DNA of 64,000 nucleotides from Nemopilema nomurai (taxonomy: Eukaryota; Cnidaria; Scyphozoa; Rhizostomeae; Rhizostomatidae), in contig PEDN01001374.1 in the NCBI GenBank assembly GCA_003864495.1, positions 157,732 to 221,731 on the forward strand. The letters are read 5' to 3'. The first letter of the stretch is position 1; each line of letters starts with the position of its first letter. The notes beneath the pieces are model-generated. The model was not told the DNA's origin and searched no databases. It saw only the letters and a list, made by a program, of their open reading frames with translations. The position numbers and the translations under genes are program-made. Below, in pieces: positions 1-12,205 of the stretch.

Positions 1-1945
1 GTGTAACTAACAATATTCAAAGTAGATTGCACGCTAAACTGAGTAACTAAACAATATTCAAAGTAGATTGCACGCTAAACTGTGTAAATAAACAATATTC
101 AAAGTAGATTGCACGCTAAACTGTGTAACTAACAATATTCAAAGTAGATTGCACGCTAAACTGAGTAACTAGACAATATTCAAAGTAGATTGCACGCTAA
201 ACTGTAACTAGACAATATTCAAAGTAGATTGCACGCTAAACTGAGTAACTAGACAATATTCAAAGTAGATTGCACGCTAAACTGAGTAACTAACAATATT
301 CAAAGTAGATTGCACGCTAAACTGAGTAACTAAACAATATTCAAAGTAGATTGCACGCTAAACTGAGTAACTAACAATATTCAAAGTAGATTGCACGCTA
401 AACTGTGTAACTAACAATATTCAAAGTAGATTGCACGCTAAACTGAGTATAAACAATATTCAAAGTAGATTGCACGCTAAACTGAGTAACTAAACAATAT
501 TCAAGTAGATTGCACGCTAAACTGAGTAACTAAACAATATTCAAAGTAGATTGCACGCTAAACTGAGTAACTAAACAATATTCAAAGTAGATTGCACGCT
601 AAACTGAGTAACTAACAATATTCAAAGTAGATTGCACGCTAAACTGTGTAACTAAACAATATTCAAAGTAGATTGCACGCTAAACTGAGTAACTAAACAA
701 TATTCAAAGTAGATTGCACGCTAAACTGAGTAACTAGACAATATTCAAAGTAGATTGCACGCTAAACTGAGTAACTAACAATATTCAAAGTAGATTGCAC
801 GCTAAACTGTGTAATAACAATATTCAAAGTAGATTGCACGCTAAACTGAGTAAATAACAATATTCAAAGTAGATTGCACGCTAAACTGTGTAACTAACAA
901 TATTCAAAGTAGATTGCACGCTAAACTGAGTAACTAACAATATTCAAAGTAGATTGCACGCTAAACTGAGTAACTAACAATATTCAAAGTAGATTGCACG
1001 CTAAACTGAGTAACTAACAATATTCAAAGTAGATTGCACGCTAAACTGTGTAACTAACAATATTCAAAGTAGATTGCACGCTAAACTGAGTAACTAAACA
1101 ATATTCAAAGTAGATTGCACGCTAAACTGTGTAACTAGACAATATTCAAAGTAGATTGCACGCTAAACTGAGTAACTAGACAATATTCAAAGTAGATTGC
1201 ACGCTAAACTGTGTAACTAACAATATTCAAAGTAGATTGCACGCTAAACTGAGTAATAAACAATATTCAAAGTAGATTGCACGCTAAACTGAGTAACTAG
1301 ACAATATTCAAAGTAGATTGCACGCTAAACTGTGTAAATAAACAATATTCAAAGTAGATTGCACGCTAAACTGAGTAACTGAACAATATTCAAAGTAGAT
1401 TGCACGCTAAACTGAGTAACTAGACAATATTCAAAGTAGATTGCACGCTAAACTGTGTAACTAAACAATATTCAAAGTAGATTGCACGCTAAACTGAGTA
1501 ACTAAACAATATTCAAAGTAGATTGCACGCTAAACTGAGTAACTAAACAATATTCAAAGTAGATTGCACGCTAAACTGAGTAACTAACAATATTCAAAGT
1601 AGATTGCACGCTAAACTGAGTAACTAGACAATATTCAAAGTAGATTGCACGCTAAACTGAGTAACTAACAATATTCAAAGTAGATTGCACGCTAAACTGA
1701 GTAACTAACAATATTCAAAGTAGATTGCACGCTAAACTGAGTAACTAACAATATTCAAAGTAGATTGCACGCTAAACTGTAACTAAACAATATTCAAAGT
1801 AGATTGCACGCTAAACTGAGTAAATAAACAATATTCAAAGTAGATTGCACGCTAAACTGAGTAAATAAACAATATTCAAAGTAGATTGCACGCTAAACTG
1901 AGTAACTAGACAATATTCAAAGTAGATTGCGCGCTAAATTGAAGT
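1..1945. repeat. Satellite array, ~41 bp unit
   Basis: Continuous head-to-tail array of roughly 47 copies of a 40-42 bp unit whose invariant core is CAATATTCAAAGTAGATTGC followed by ACGCTAAACT. Variation is confined to the linker: CTGAGT or CTGTGT, then AACTAAACA, AACTAGACA, AACTAACA or AATAAACA, so unit length changes by 1-3 bp. The last unit near 1921-1960 is degenerate (GCGCTAAATT) and marks the edge of the array. The array starts before the window, so its true size is unknown. No coding sense was found in it. Confidence 0.97.
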
Positions 1946-1949
1946 AACT

Positions 1950-4900
1950 AAACAATATTCGGCTGAACATTTGAGAAAGCGAATGGATAACGAAATTAAA
2001 ATTTGCCGATCAAAATCTCCGCAAAGTTAACTAAAACGCCTCCCAGCAACAAGCCCATTTGAAAAAGCTTATTCGCCAATGTTTAAAAAAGAATTGGACA
2101 CCTCCTTTGGTTAAAATCCTCCTTTTAAGTGTTCAATCCAATGCGTTTCATTTTCTCAATTTACTCGCCTGGGCATGCTGCTTCTGCAATCAGAGAATCA
2201 GTGAGAGGGTTGCCACAAGCTGCCCGCGCGTCCTTCCCACGTTGCACTGAAACGGTGTCCGATTCGCGTGGGAAACAAAGAACCAAGAGGGGTTCTCGTA
2301 GCCCAGACACTGCCGCGAGAAACAGAATACCCAATGGAGGGGGTGGCAGACTGGATTTCAAATGAGATTCCTTGCAAAAAGGATTACAGCGTATTGGTTC
2401 GTAATCCAGCTTGGTTTAACTAGAAGGTGGAGGGAGGCGGGTGGAGGGAAGCAGGTGCGCTGGCAAGTGGGGGTCAGGCCTTGGAAAACCTGACAGCTTG
2501 CGAAAGGTGTCACATTTTTTGTAGACATGCCCAGCATTGAATGGAACCTCTGCATAAGCGCAGTTGAAAGATCGCCGCATCTAGAGTAAAACTCGGAGAA
2601 GCAAATTAAATTTTTCCGGAAAATTCATAGTGAAGCAACATACAAACATAATTGTCATTTTTGCTTTAGATTCACTATTACTGTAAGTTTGAAGAACGTC
2701 TAGAATATCAAATACACACTTATGATGTATTCCGATTTTGTGCCAAGAGAAACTACAGTTTCAGTAATGAACAAAACTTTCGAATATGCCCTTGAGCAAT
2801 TACAAAGGTAATATTTTAGAAGGTTTAACTGATTCTGTTTGGGCACCCAGCATGAAAACATCACGTTTGCCCATAAAATGGACTGCCATTACCCTAAGAG
2901 ATCTTTTAATTCTTAATTTGCATGAGGGCCAATGGGAATTTTCAAAAGACATGCTTCATGTTGCCTTTCTTTACTTATATGAGAATAAAGTGACTGGAAC
3001 AGGCACAACAAACGACCAATTATGGGCAGTTTTTTAATTTTTGCAACAGAAAGAAAGGAGAAATGCAAATCAAGCCGAACATTGGTACAAAGGACAGGAC
3101 TTTATTTTTCTTCATGAAATCTGGATGCATGTAAATGAACACTAAATATCTGAGACTACATTTTAAACTTCAATCGGTATTCAGATTTTATCAATTGTTT
3201 CAACAATTCTTTAAGGTACTGGTGTTTTCCAGTGTGGATGGGCTCTGAAAAGGGCCTTACATATAGGTGGTCTTAAGGGCCTTATTTAATGAAATATAAA
3301 TGCAGTAGTGGCATTCCGGATACATATGGGTTGCTAGATAGAGTTAACTTGCATTTTTTCAAATACAGAAACCATGACAGTCAGTTTTATAAAAGCCAAT
3401 GGTATTTTGTGTTCCCTGGGTCAATAAACAAACATAGTTTGCTACAAAATATCAAGTTAATTTTGCAAAGTATTTAATAAAAGATCATATAAAGAATCAA
3501 ATAAGAATTTCATAGTAAAATATGTTGCACAGGGTGCAATTATCAATGGTTTTGAGAAAATTAAACATTCAAAAATATATAACTGTCTTCACTTGCTTTG
3601 TAGCCCAAGTGCAAAATGACAGCCTTTTTTATTTTTCATTGGAGGTCACAAAATTGGCATTAAAGGATGTTCAGTTTTGTCATGTCAAATACACTTGTAA
3701 AACTAAGGTTCAAAACTTTTATTAAATACCACTTTACTTTTTAAGCCAAATAATTTACTTCATGTATGGCTTTACTCACTAACCATGTGGTTGGTTTCAG
3801 TGCAAAATCAACCCACAGTGATTTTCTATGGTTTTTGTGTCTCTGAATCTTACACAACCATGTACCAAATCACTTGCTAAGTTATGTTTCCTGTATTTTT
3901 TTCTGGTGGGTTAGACAAGAAAACCTCAAGAGGGGAATGAATGTTGAATAGGTTAAAATTTATTTATGATTTAATATGCAACGCAGAACATTCATTAAAA
4001 AGCTCACAACATGAAATATTGAACAGAGAAACTACTTCACAAGCAACTGACATAAGAAAAAATAAATGGAATTTCAAATTTGATCAACATAATCTTTACA
4101 ACACTGGAAATTTGAAAGAGATGGTGATGAAGTGATGAAACAATTTTGTAGATACCAGTACAAGCATTGATACTTGTTTACCTAGTATTTTCCTGACTGA
4201 TATCTCAACAAAACTGTTGGTGCCAGCACAAGAAATAAGAAGTCTTTAAATCAATTATTTCAACAGTTACAGAATCATTTGATGTAGAAAATCAAGTGGT
4301 AGGCAATAAAAGTGCTCAGTTTTATCATAAGTTTGCTTATGAATACAATTTCACAAAGCTTGGTTTTATAAACAGTAAAATTACATCTGATTCTACTCAG
4401 TTCCTCTATAGATGTAGGATGCATCTATATCTGGAAAAATCATAGCTAGAAAATAACCATGATAATGATTCCAGCTTCTTTTTTTCTAAATCCAATTCTG
4501 CAAAAGTATAATTGTTGTCAAGAAAGCTCTCCAAACCATTTTAATAAATATGAAAATGTAAATAACAATTAGTATTTTGAATGACAAGTTAGCAGCTTAG
4601 ACAAAAAGGTTAGACAATAATTGCAAGAAAAAGATTTATTTTTTGTAATTTTGCTGACTCCATAATTATTCACATATTTTACTTGGAATAAAACATAAAA
4701 CTTTAAGAAACTGGAGGAGGTGGGCTGGTAGGTCTCAATTGGTAGGGAATATTAAGATAAACATTAACCATATTTTAGGCCTGAACAGTTTTGTGATTCT
4801 AAAACAGGTTCATATTCATCAAATTATTGAACCTTGGATGGTAAGAAATACAATTTTTTCTAATTCCTAGATAAAAAAGCAAATAGAAACCGAGATGGTG

Positions 4901-6689
4901 ACTTTATCATAATGACGGAGCTTGGTAGCTCTGAAAAAACACTTTAAAAAGGACTATGATTTATGTGAACTGTAAAGCATGTAATAAACATTCGTTTTAA
5001 GACTTTTACTTGAACTAATTTTTATGGGTTGAAGTTTATGACTTTTAAATGTTGCATGGCGATATCCATGGCGTTCACAAGTTGCTTTTCGTGAAATCAC
5101 TGTGACATAGTAACGGTAGGCATTTACCGAGGGACTTTCCAAGCGCTTTGGGAAACCCCTTGTTGGCTCTGAAAAGGCGTTTCAGATTTACAACCCCATC
5201 AGTTTGTTCTCTAGCAGTCAAACCGGCCGGTTCTTTTGAAGGGCTTATCGATTTCTATGCAGATACCGAGTTTTTTCCGGGTCGAGATGCCTCTCCGATG
5301 ACGACATGACGAAAGCTTCATTCAGCACTCCACGAGCTTCTGGCCGCCGCTTTATGTGCAAACACCATCTTTTCTGACCATTCCATTTTGCGAAATCCAG
5401 CGGTGATCGCAATTAGGCAACTCAGACCTAACGTTAATCCAACGTTAGGGCCTAAGCATGCATGATCATTGAGATTCTCTGATTTGATAGTGCAAGAAAA
5501 TAAAAGATCGCGTCAGTTGATATGGGCAGTTCTCAAAAAATTCATGTCTTTTTGCGAAAACTCCTCAACGATGGTTCTTGCAAGTTGGCTAAAGATAGAT
5601 GCAGATATCTGTCATATTTGCTGAAGTACATTTTCGAATAGAAATGTTCATGTATCAGTTCTCTGAAAGTGCAGGCGATTGAGATTCTTTCACGGGGGTT
5701 TACAATTCTGGTTTCATGTTATTGTCTTCTAAAGAGCAACTGCGAGTTTCGCATTATCCCAAAATAGACATCACGCCATATCACCCGAACCCTGATGTAA
5801 TCTGACAAGTAACTTATTTTCGACGCATTGTTTTTAACTCTTGTACTTGTAGGCGTTTAATCAGATGATGTGAAATAAAGGATTTCTAATGGCACTACCA
5901 TAACTCATTTTCAAAAATAAACTGCCAGGCGATAACGATTGGGTTAGTAAGACTACAGGTAGTCAGTAAAAATGCGATGAATATCTGTTTGCTGCCTAAT
6001 TTATTTTACAATAATGATCTAACGTAACAGCGTAATCAGCTTAACGAAATGCTTATTTATCTCGTCGGACTTTTTTCCCTCGCTGTGAATTCCAACTGGA
6101 AGATGCAGTTGATGTGAATCAGAGAACTTTTGATATTTTTTGACCAAGGATACACAGTTTAGTCAAGCTTCCACCTAGTATCCCCCCACTTAAAATGGCT
6201 CCCGAGGATAGTCTGAGCTGACGCCCCGCAGTATTTGAAATCCTCTAGGGGCCCGCAATAACCCAGAAACATTTGAGCCAGCGCTGTACCTCAATAGTGT
6301 AACACCATGACAGCGTATGACTTTCTGGGGATGCGGTGTCCTATTATGACTTTCGTATTTCGTAATCCTCGTCAAATAGCCTTTTGCAGTTTTTTGGCTT
6401 CCACTGTTAAAATGTAGAAAACCATTGGTGCCAAGAAAATGGAAATGATATGCCCTTCTCGGAATATGGTCAAACAGCCGGCTTCCAGAGACACACCCAA
6501 GTGGGCGTTTGACCAACCGGAGGCCAGTTTCTAGCAGTCCACGTGCGGTGCCCCCGTCCACGCTGAAGGATGATGGTGACGGCTGCTCGCGAAATCTCAT
6601 TGGCTGCTCGCCGTTTGAAAATGGGAAGTGAATTCAAGGAAGCTTTCAGAGGTGCAACAGAGTGACATCAGAACCAGAGAACATTTCTT
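1950..6689. other. Non-coding stretch, no gene recognised
   Basis: AT-rich sequence between the satellite and the first cytokine gene. Only short open frames occur, none with recognisable domains or linked splice sites. A perfect short hairpin lies at 5427-5449 (9 bp stem CCTAACGTT, 5 bp loop). A 136-codon open frame on the minus strand at 6190-6600 has no recognised similarity and lies directly upstream of the cytokine promoter; I treat it as chance. Confidence 0.5.
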
Positions 6690-6690
6690 C

Positions 6691-6698
6691 TATAAAAG
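6691..6698 (+). promoter_or_regulatory. TATA box of IL-17-like gene 1
   Basis: TATAAAAG sits 156 bp upstream of the ATG at 6847, a fitting place for a core promoter with a 5' leader of about 120 nt. A well-formed TATA box is consistent with an inducible cytokine gene. About 70 bp further upstream (6616-6631) is a purine-rich GAAAATGGGAAGTGAA stretch that resembles interferon-regulatory-factor half sites; that reading is speculative. Confidence 0.6.
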
Positions 6699-6846
6699 AT
6701 GCTCGTCTAGAGATGACAGGCATTAGCAATCAAGCGCCACGGCATTAGAACGGTCAAGAGAAGAAGAGTTTTGGCAAGAGTACCAGTTGGTTTCTACGAT
6801 TTCAAGAGTAAATCACAAGATTAGAGAATCTCAAAATAATTTAAAC

Positions 6847-7639
6847 ATGTCTTTCGTGCAAAAGGTACATACTTTTATTCTTTTAATTTTCTATTTCATT
6901 GTTTGATTCGAATTTTCCTTGTTTTTTGTTTTCTCTTGTGGCAGTCCATTAAAATCGTTTCTATTTGCTTTCTTCTTTGGTTTCTGCCCGAAATTATCGC
7001 CGTCATTCCAATTTGACTTATACCTGTGTTAAAAGGGCGCCTTTTAGAATTTGGTTACCAAAGGCAGGAATTCTTCTTGTTCGAAAAAATAAGTGATTAT
7101 TGCTTCCTTTGCAGAGCGGAGTTTGGTGGATCATCCAAACCCTCATACTAGTAGCAGCCTCGTTTCCAATGGAGATTCCTGAGTTGAACCCGAAATTCGA
7201 AAATGGAGAAAAGTTTTTTGTATCAAGCGTAGAAGACCTGATAAAACGAGGAAATGGGACTGTTCCAGAGTCACTGTTGACGGACATGACTCCCCCAGAA
7301 TACTACAAATCAATGGGGGGAACCGAACACGACGCCCTCTCTCATTTATATGCCACATCCAAGACGGCGAAGACTCGCCTGAGGAGGAGCATTTATTCAT
7401 CCTGTCCAATAACATGGACAATCAACTTCCAGGCAGACCGATGGCCAAGCAGGATCCAGATGGCCATGTGCAATGGACACGGGACCACCTGTCTGTCATC
7501 GGAAGGCAAGAAGTCGTGCGAGGAGTATTACAGCGAAGCGCAAGTCTACCGGTACCTGGGGCAAACCAGCACGGGGCAGCAAGTGTGGAGGGTGGAAACT
7601 CAGAAGATACCCGTGCAGTGCTCCTGCTCAGCGTTCTAA
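6847..7639 (+). CDS. IL-17-like secreted cytokine, gene 1
   Basis: Two exons. Exon 1 (6847-6864) encodes only MSFVQK and ends at a GT donor; exon 2 (7115-7639) starts after TTTGCAG and runs to TAA, giving about 180 aa. Exon 2 opens with a hydrophobic signal sequence (WWIIQTLILVAAS), then a propeptide with an N-glycosylation site (NGT). A furin-type site RLRRS lies just before the cystine-knot domain, which opens with CPITW and ends with VQCSCSAF. Six cysteines and the pattern CP..W, W-P-S-R-I, M-C, V-Y-R and I-P-V-x-C-x-C fit the IL-17 fold. Secretion and receptor signalling are inferred from the family. It is convergent with gene 2 at 10304-11187, which has the same architecture. Start choice: the exon 1 ATG follows the TATA box at a sensible distance and phase closes. 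IL-17-like is the best assignment; which IL-17 subclass cannot be told. Confidence 0.85.
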
Positions 7640-7845
7640 CGACTAGCACATACACCTGCGCAGCGGATATGCGCACTGTGGTGGTGCAGACGGGAGCTGA
7701 CCCAAAGGGACCATGCTCCTGTGCCTGCCAGCCTTCGTCTCAGATTGCCCTATGCACCAATATGGGCCAACGAACATATTTAATACGGAAGCTGGTATTC
7801 CGATAGATTCTGAAATGAATTATTTCTATGCATAGAGGTTTTTAT

Positions 7846-8056
7846 ATATTTATTATTTTGTATATTTATTCAAAGCGACTAATATTTATATGTGGCATGA
7901 AGATTTATAATAATGTGTGAAAAGTCTTTGGAGTTTTCCGTCAATATTTTCTATCTGATAGAAGAAACCTGTAAATATTACATGCCTAGTGTTATAATAT
8001 CAACAAATTCTGTATTGTGAGTTGTATATATTAATGAATTACAATGTCGAATTAAA
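7846..8056 (+). promoter_or_regulatory. 3' UTR AU-rich element and poly(A) signal of IL-17-like gene 1
   Basis: Three ATTTA pentamers fall within about 41 nt (7848-7852, 7864-7868, 7884-7888) in a very U-rich stretch 210-250 nt after the stop codon. ATTAAA at 8051-8056 is a plausible polyadenylation signal. Clustered AUUUA motifs are known mRNA-decay elements of vertebrate cytokine transcripts; the same role here is inferred. Confidence 0.5.
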
Positions 8057-8278
8057 TCTGATCAATGCGCTATTGGGCGAGTGTTTTCTTTTTTTTCTTG
8101 TTATCCGAGCATTGTATTTGACAATACAGTGTCCTAATTTTGATTTTTCTGAAAAGAACGAAAGCCATGTTTTGTGGTAAACAATTTCAGAATCGTGAGT
8201 AACGGCAGCAATAGCCTATTGTTTTAGCATGCTAAAATGTTTTCTCGTCTGGCGCGCCTCTGAATATGCAAACTTCAG

Positions 8279-8360
8279 AAAAGAATTAAGCAAAGAATTA
8301 AGCAAAGAATAAAGCAAAGAATTAAGCAAAGAATTAAGCAAAGAATTAAGCAAAGAATTA
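8279..8360. repeat. 12 bp tandem repeat
   Basis: About six to seven copies of AGAATTAAGCAA, one with AATAAAG in place of AATTAAG. Confidence 0.9.
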
Positions 8361-8632
8361 AGAACTGATAATATGAATAGCCAGTTGCGGATACTTAAAG
8401 ATTGTTAGAAGAGCTCATGATTGGCTATCTAAGACCAATGGGCGTCCACGTAACACATTCTTTTGGAAAGTTCCAAATGGCAAGACGAACAACTTATGTA
8501 ACATGGGATATGATTTTGCATTAAAATGATTTTGCATTAAAATGATTTTGCAAACCTAACTTTCCCAATAATGCGAGAATAGCAGTCAGTTCGTAATGCT
8601 TTGGCCGAAGTTGGATTTTGTAAAAGATCTTG

Positions 8633-8828
8633 CCCTTTAACTGAATCAGACTTACTTTGGCCCTTTAACTGAATCAGACTTACTTTGGCCATTTAACTGA
8701 ATCAGACTTACTTTGGCCCTTTAACTGAATCAGACTTACTTTGGCCCTTTAACTGAATCAGACTTACTTTGGCCCTTTAACTGAATCAGACTTACTTTGG
8801 CCCTTTAACTGAATCAGACTCACTTTGG
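8633..8828. repeat. 28 bp tandem repeat, 7 copies
   Basis: Seven near-perfect copies of a 28 bp unit that begins CCCTTTAACTGAATCAGACT and ends TACTTTGG. The third copy has ATTTAACTG at its start and the last has CACTTTGGG at its end. The high identity suggests recent expansion. Confidence 0.95.
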
Positions 8829-9483
8829 GCATCGCGTGTTTTTCAATTTAGAGGCGGCTGACCTCTTTTATGCAGATGTCTCTTACAGAACCAGCCCCGT
8901 TGCTGACCAATGGCCTTGTGTAATGATTAACGAGAAGCGCAATAAGTAACTAAAGTTAATATTTATAACTGTTAGTTAGAGTGAGCGCCATTTGAGCGGA
9001 CAAAGAGCCAATTAGCTTTCTTTGATCCCAATTTGACGAATAGTTTGGTTTGTTTCAAGACTGAATTGAACTGTTATCAATAATACAGCCAACTTGGAAC
9101 AAACTAAATGAGAATCGTTCCCTTGATCGCTTCCTGGCTTTCATGGTAGCATTGGATGGTTGGATTTATTGACCGTCGGATATGTTGAGCGCCTGTTGTT
9201 CACGAAGGCTGAGGTATATTCGAAGTTAACTGTTTCACCAAAAGGTCAACTTGTTTTATACAAGAAAAGACGTTTTATCCAGCAATGTACGTCATCAGGG
9301 CTCTATCACCTTCAAATTTGTCCGGACATTTATTTGCCTGGCTGATTCGTTAACACTACTACTAGCCACAAGAAACTTTGACACCGGAGTAGGAGTCACG
9401 TTTTTGCGATCATTAAGTAAAACATGATTCTGATATTACTGTGCGATGTTAACACTGGAGCCCAGTGGGTGAGGTGATGGGGG

Positions 9484-9650
9484 CAGCACTTAAAGCCCAC
9501 CGCACGCGGCAGATTTTTGTCTTTGGAAGACGAAGATTTTTGTCTTCTGCCTTTCAAAGACAGAAATCTTCCGTGCGCGCTTGTCAAAGACAAAGAATTT
9601 TGTGTTTTAAAGACAACAGTCTGCCGTGTGCGATGGGCTTAACGCCGTTA
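9484..9650. mobile_element. Small inverted-repeat (MITE-like) element
   Basis: The left arm at 9484-9521 (containing AAAGCCCACCGCACGCGGCA) pairs with the right arm at 9612-9650 (containing TGCCGTGTGCGATGGGCTT) over about 38 bp. The centre holds further short inverted repeats of AAAGACAAAAATCTT type, so the whole unit could fold. It is about 167 bp with no coding capacity, which fits a non-autonomous foldback or MITE. No clear target-site duplication was seen. Confidence 0.6.
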
Positions 9651-10303
9651 AAAGGAATTTCACAGTGGGAAGCTGGATGAACCTTTTAATGTCGAAACGT
9701 AGAAAAGTAAGAGCAAATAAGCGTCCTTGAGTTTTGGTGAGCAGAATGACGCCATGCAGTTCTCTATGGCAGCTTGTTCATCCCAATGCTGACCAATCGC
9801 TTGTTTTGAAAGGACCACCATGCTTGGGCCAATGCCGCTGTTTGGATCGTCATCGACTGCTGCAATGCCTTAAGAAGGCGGTTATTCACTCAGAGTGCCG
9901 TTCTCAAACCGTGCCAAGTCTTTTTGTTACCTTGGTATGAAACATAGCCTTTCTTTATTGGCAACAGTTCGTTCTTCATTCTGAAGGACGGTATCGTTTA
10001 TTGTGTTCTACGTCAGCAGTAAGACTTCAGTGAGAACATCAATTAGAGCCATTTACTGGGTGAAATAAATAATATATTCGATCTTTCTACAGTTTATGAA
10101 TAGATTTTCAAAAAATCCAATTTAAATATAGATTAACCTCTTCATTCAAAATGCAACTTTATACGAAAGTAATAAATTTTATATACAGAATGTTTATTTT
10201 GCAGCACTTTCTAAGTATTGTTTCTGTCCCCAACTGAATTGAGTTTGCAACCATAGTTCCTCGCATGTGTTTGTTTGGCAACGCTTGTTGACACTCTCTG
10301 CTC

Positions 10304-11187
10304 CTACGCAGCGCAAGTGCATGCCACCGGAATCGAAATCTTCTTTTGAATGTACACTGATCTACCCCGCCAATCAATGCCAAGAAACTTGTACACGAGC
10401 TTCGTGACCTTGACCTCCTCGCATCTAATTGTGCCGTCGCTTGATTTACACAGGGAGCCTTGCCCATCGCAGGACGCGAACATGATTTCAGCCGGCGTTC
10501 TTCCCTCCTTGAAGTTGACTTTCCAAGTTACTGGACAAAACGCTAGGCCCGAGGCAGAAGGTTCTTGATAACTTCGTCTTTTTCGCTGAGCTGGAATAAA
10601 CAGAAAGCATAAGACCTTTTTCCATGCCTTTAAAAATGTATTCGTTGGAGCGGCAGTGAACTTTATAAACCCGAGCGTATGATCGTGTAAGCCGACGCAA
10701 CCATGCAGCTCATTCAAGCACAAAATATAACCACCTCTAAAGGTCGAAAGAGAGAACATAGGACTTAAAAGAAGCCTAGGGTCTGCGAGTCTTGTCTTTG
10801 ATGATCATCGTCGATCCATCATCGTCGGTTATCTTGATCACCCATGCCCTAGTTGCGGCACACCAGTGTCCCTTATTTCTTGGCTTGTACGTATAGTAGC
10901 ACTCGTGGTACCAGTAGTAGCTCTGGTACCCAGGGTAGTATAGTAGCAGGGTGCTTACCTGAAATTCTGTTTTGGAGCACGAAGGGCAAGATATCTGTGC
11001 CAGTCACGTTGAAGCCCTTTGAGCGCAAATATTCATAGGGGCTGACTCGCGAACTCAAAATCTCTGGGAAGTTCATTTTTACTTCTCGTTCAATTTCGGA
11101 TGCTGTGCCATATTTCAGCTTCGGTTCCATCTCTGAGACATTTAGAGGTTGTGCCCAACTCAAGAGAGACAAAACACCACAAATCAC
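10304..11187 (-). CDS. IL-17-like secreted cytokine, gene 2 (first exon not found)
   Basis: Two exons on the minus strand: 11187-10959 after a TTTTTTAG acceptor, and 10590-10304 after TTTATTCCAG, ending in TAG. The first encodes a hydrophobic stretch (CGVLSLLSWAQP), then a propeptide with glycosylation sequons (NVS, NVT). The second begins with a furin-type RKRRS site, then the cystine-knot domain from FCPVTW to VACTCAA with six cysteines. The layout matches gene 1 at 6847-7639: signal sequence, propeptide, RxRR, knot. By analogy the initiator ATG should be in a very short upstream exon between 11190 and 11560, which I could not identify. AATAAA on this strand near 10191-10196 may be its poly(A) signal. 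The gene is tail to tail with gene 1 and lies about 1 kb upstream of, and antisense to, the first ORC1 exon I can see. Confidence 0.8.
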
Positions 11188-11189
11188 CT

Positions 11190-12205
11190 AAAAAAGGAGC
11201 GGTCCATTATAGAACTCAAGCACCAGTGCATTCTTTCTGACCCAATGCCTGTTTCTCTGTTTGACAAGGATTCGCAGTGGGTTTACTGAATACAGAAAAT
11301 ATTAAAGCGTGTTACCACCAAAGCGCATGCTAAGCTTCAGGGGCCAAAAAGGAGTTGATTACTTTGAGGGTCCTTTCGATGGATATATCTTGAGGTATCC
11401 AACACCCTTTTGTTTTGCTTATTTTGTTGTTTAAAGCGCAAACCCCCGTGAGTGTTGTCTTCCACTTGGTTTGCTCATTTTTCAATGCTAAATCTTTCTT
11501 ATTTTTGTCCTGTGAGATTTTTATGTAGTTTCATAATGCCTTAATCTAGTCATTTCTTGGATGTATTATTTTCACTTTTTAAATTTTTACAACGCAGTAC
11601 AAATGAGCATGGACATTGAGTTTGTGGAGCAGTTAATTGTAGAATATGCAGATGTAGTTGTGCGCAAATTTCGTAAACAGATCGTTACACGGTTCCTTGC
11701 ATCCACTTACCATTGCGATTACAAAGACTTTGCTTGCGGGCTTCATGTTCATTCCTCGATGCGCACTTCTTCTCGATCTTTAAATCCAACAGTGAATCCA
11801 AGTAGATTGAAATCCAACAAGATTGAAATTGTGTGCTTCTTTTGTCGCCTTTGTTACTCGTTTACGATTGCTGCTGTATGTTCTTTCCAAGTGCACGCTT
11901 ATATGTCTTTTGAAAGCAACTTCTGTAGCCCACGTCATTTCCAAACGTAACAGCACCCATGCTTCAGATGCCATTGCACCTGCTGCAAGGGCGACGACGG
12001 ATCTCTTGATGTCACCTTCTCTTCCAGAGAAGCAGCTTGTCGAAGCGACCTGCGACTGAGGCCGGCTTAGTCATCATCAAGAGTCCCAATGCCCTCTTTA
12101 ATCTCGCGTCAGTGGAAGCGACGCCATTTCGCTTTCGTATAAGCTAGTTGATACTCGTAAGCACTGTCAAGTGGGGACGATTCCTAACGCCCATGTTTCT
12201 TCTAG
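11190..12205. other. Stretch without a recognised gene, upstream of visible ORC1 exons
   Basis: Should contain the missing first exon of IL-17-like gene 2 (minus) and either ORC1 intron or ORC1 upstream sequence (plus). An open frame at 11561-11950 (+) has no recognised domain. A short in-frame stretch near 11980-12058 vaguely resembles the ORC1 linker before the AAA+ domain but is too weak to call. Confidence 0.4.

Larger units (their letters stand above)
7900..10190. other. Intergenic region between the cytokine genes
   Basis: No gene recognised. It contains a 12 bp tandem repeat (8279-8360), a 16 bp repeat near 8512-8553, a 28 bp tandem array (8633-8828) and a small inverted-repeat element (9484-9650). 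Open frames here are short and not supported by splice sites or domains. Confidence 0.5.

Noticed and set aside
6190..6600. 136-codon open frame on the minus strand upstream of IL-17-like gene 1
   Set aside because: No recognisable domain, no splice support, and it overlaps the expected promoter region.
11980..12058. Possible ORC1 linker exon (frame with LLMSPSLPEKQLVE)
   Set aside because: Only vague resemblance to the linker before the AAA+ domain, runs into a stop, and has no donor in the required phase.
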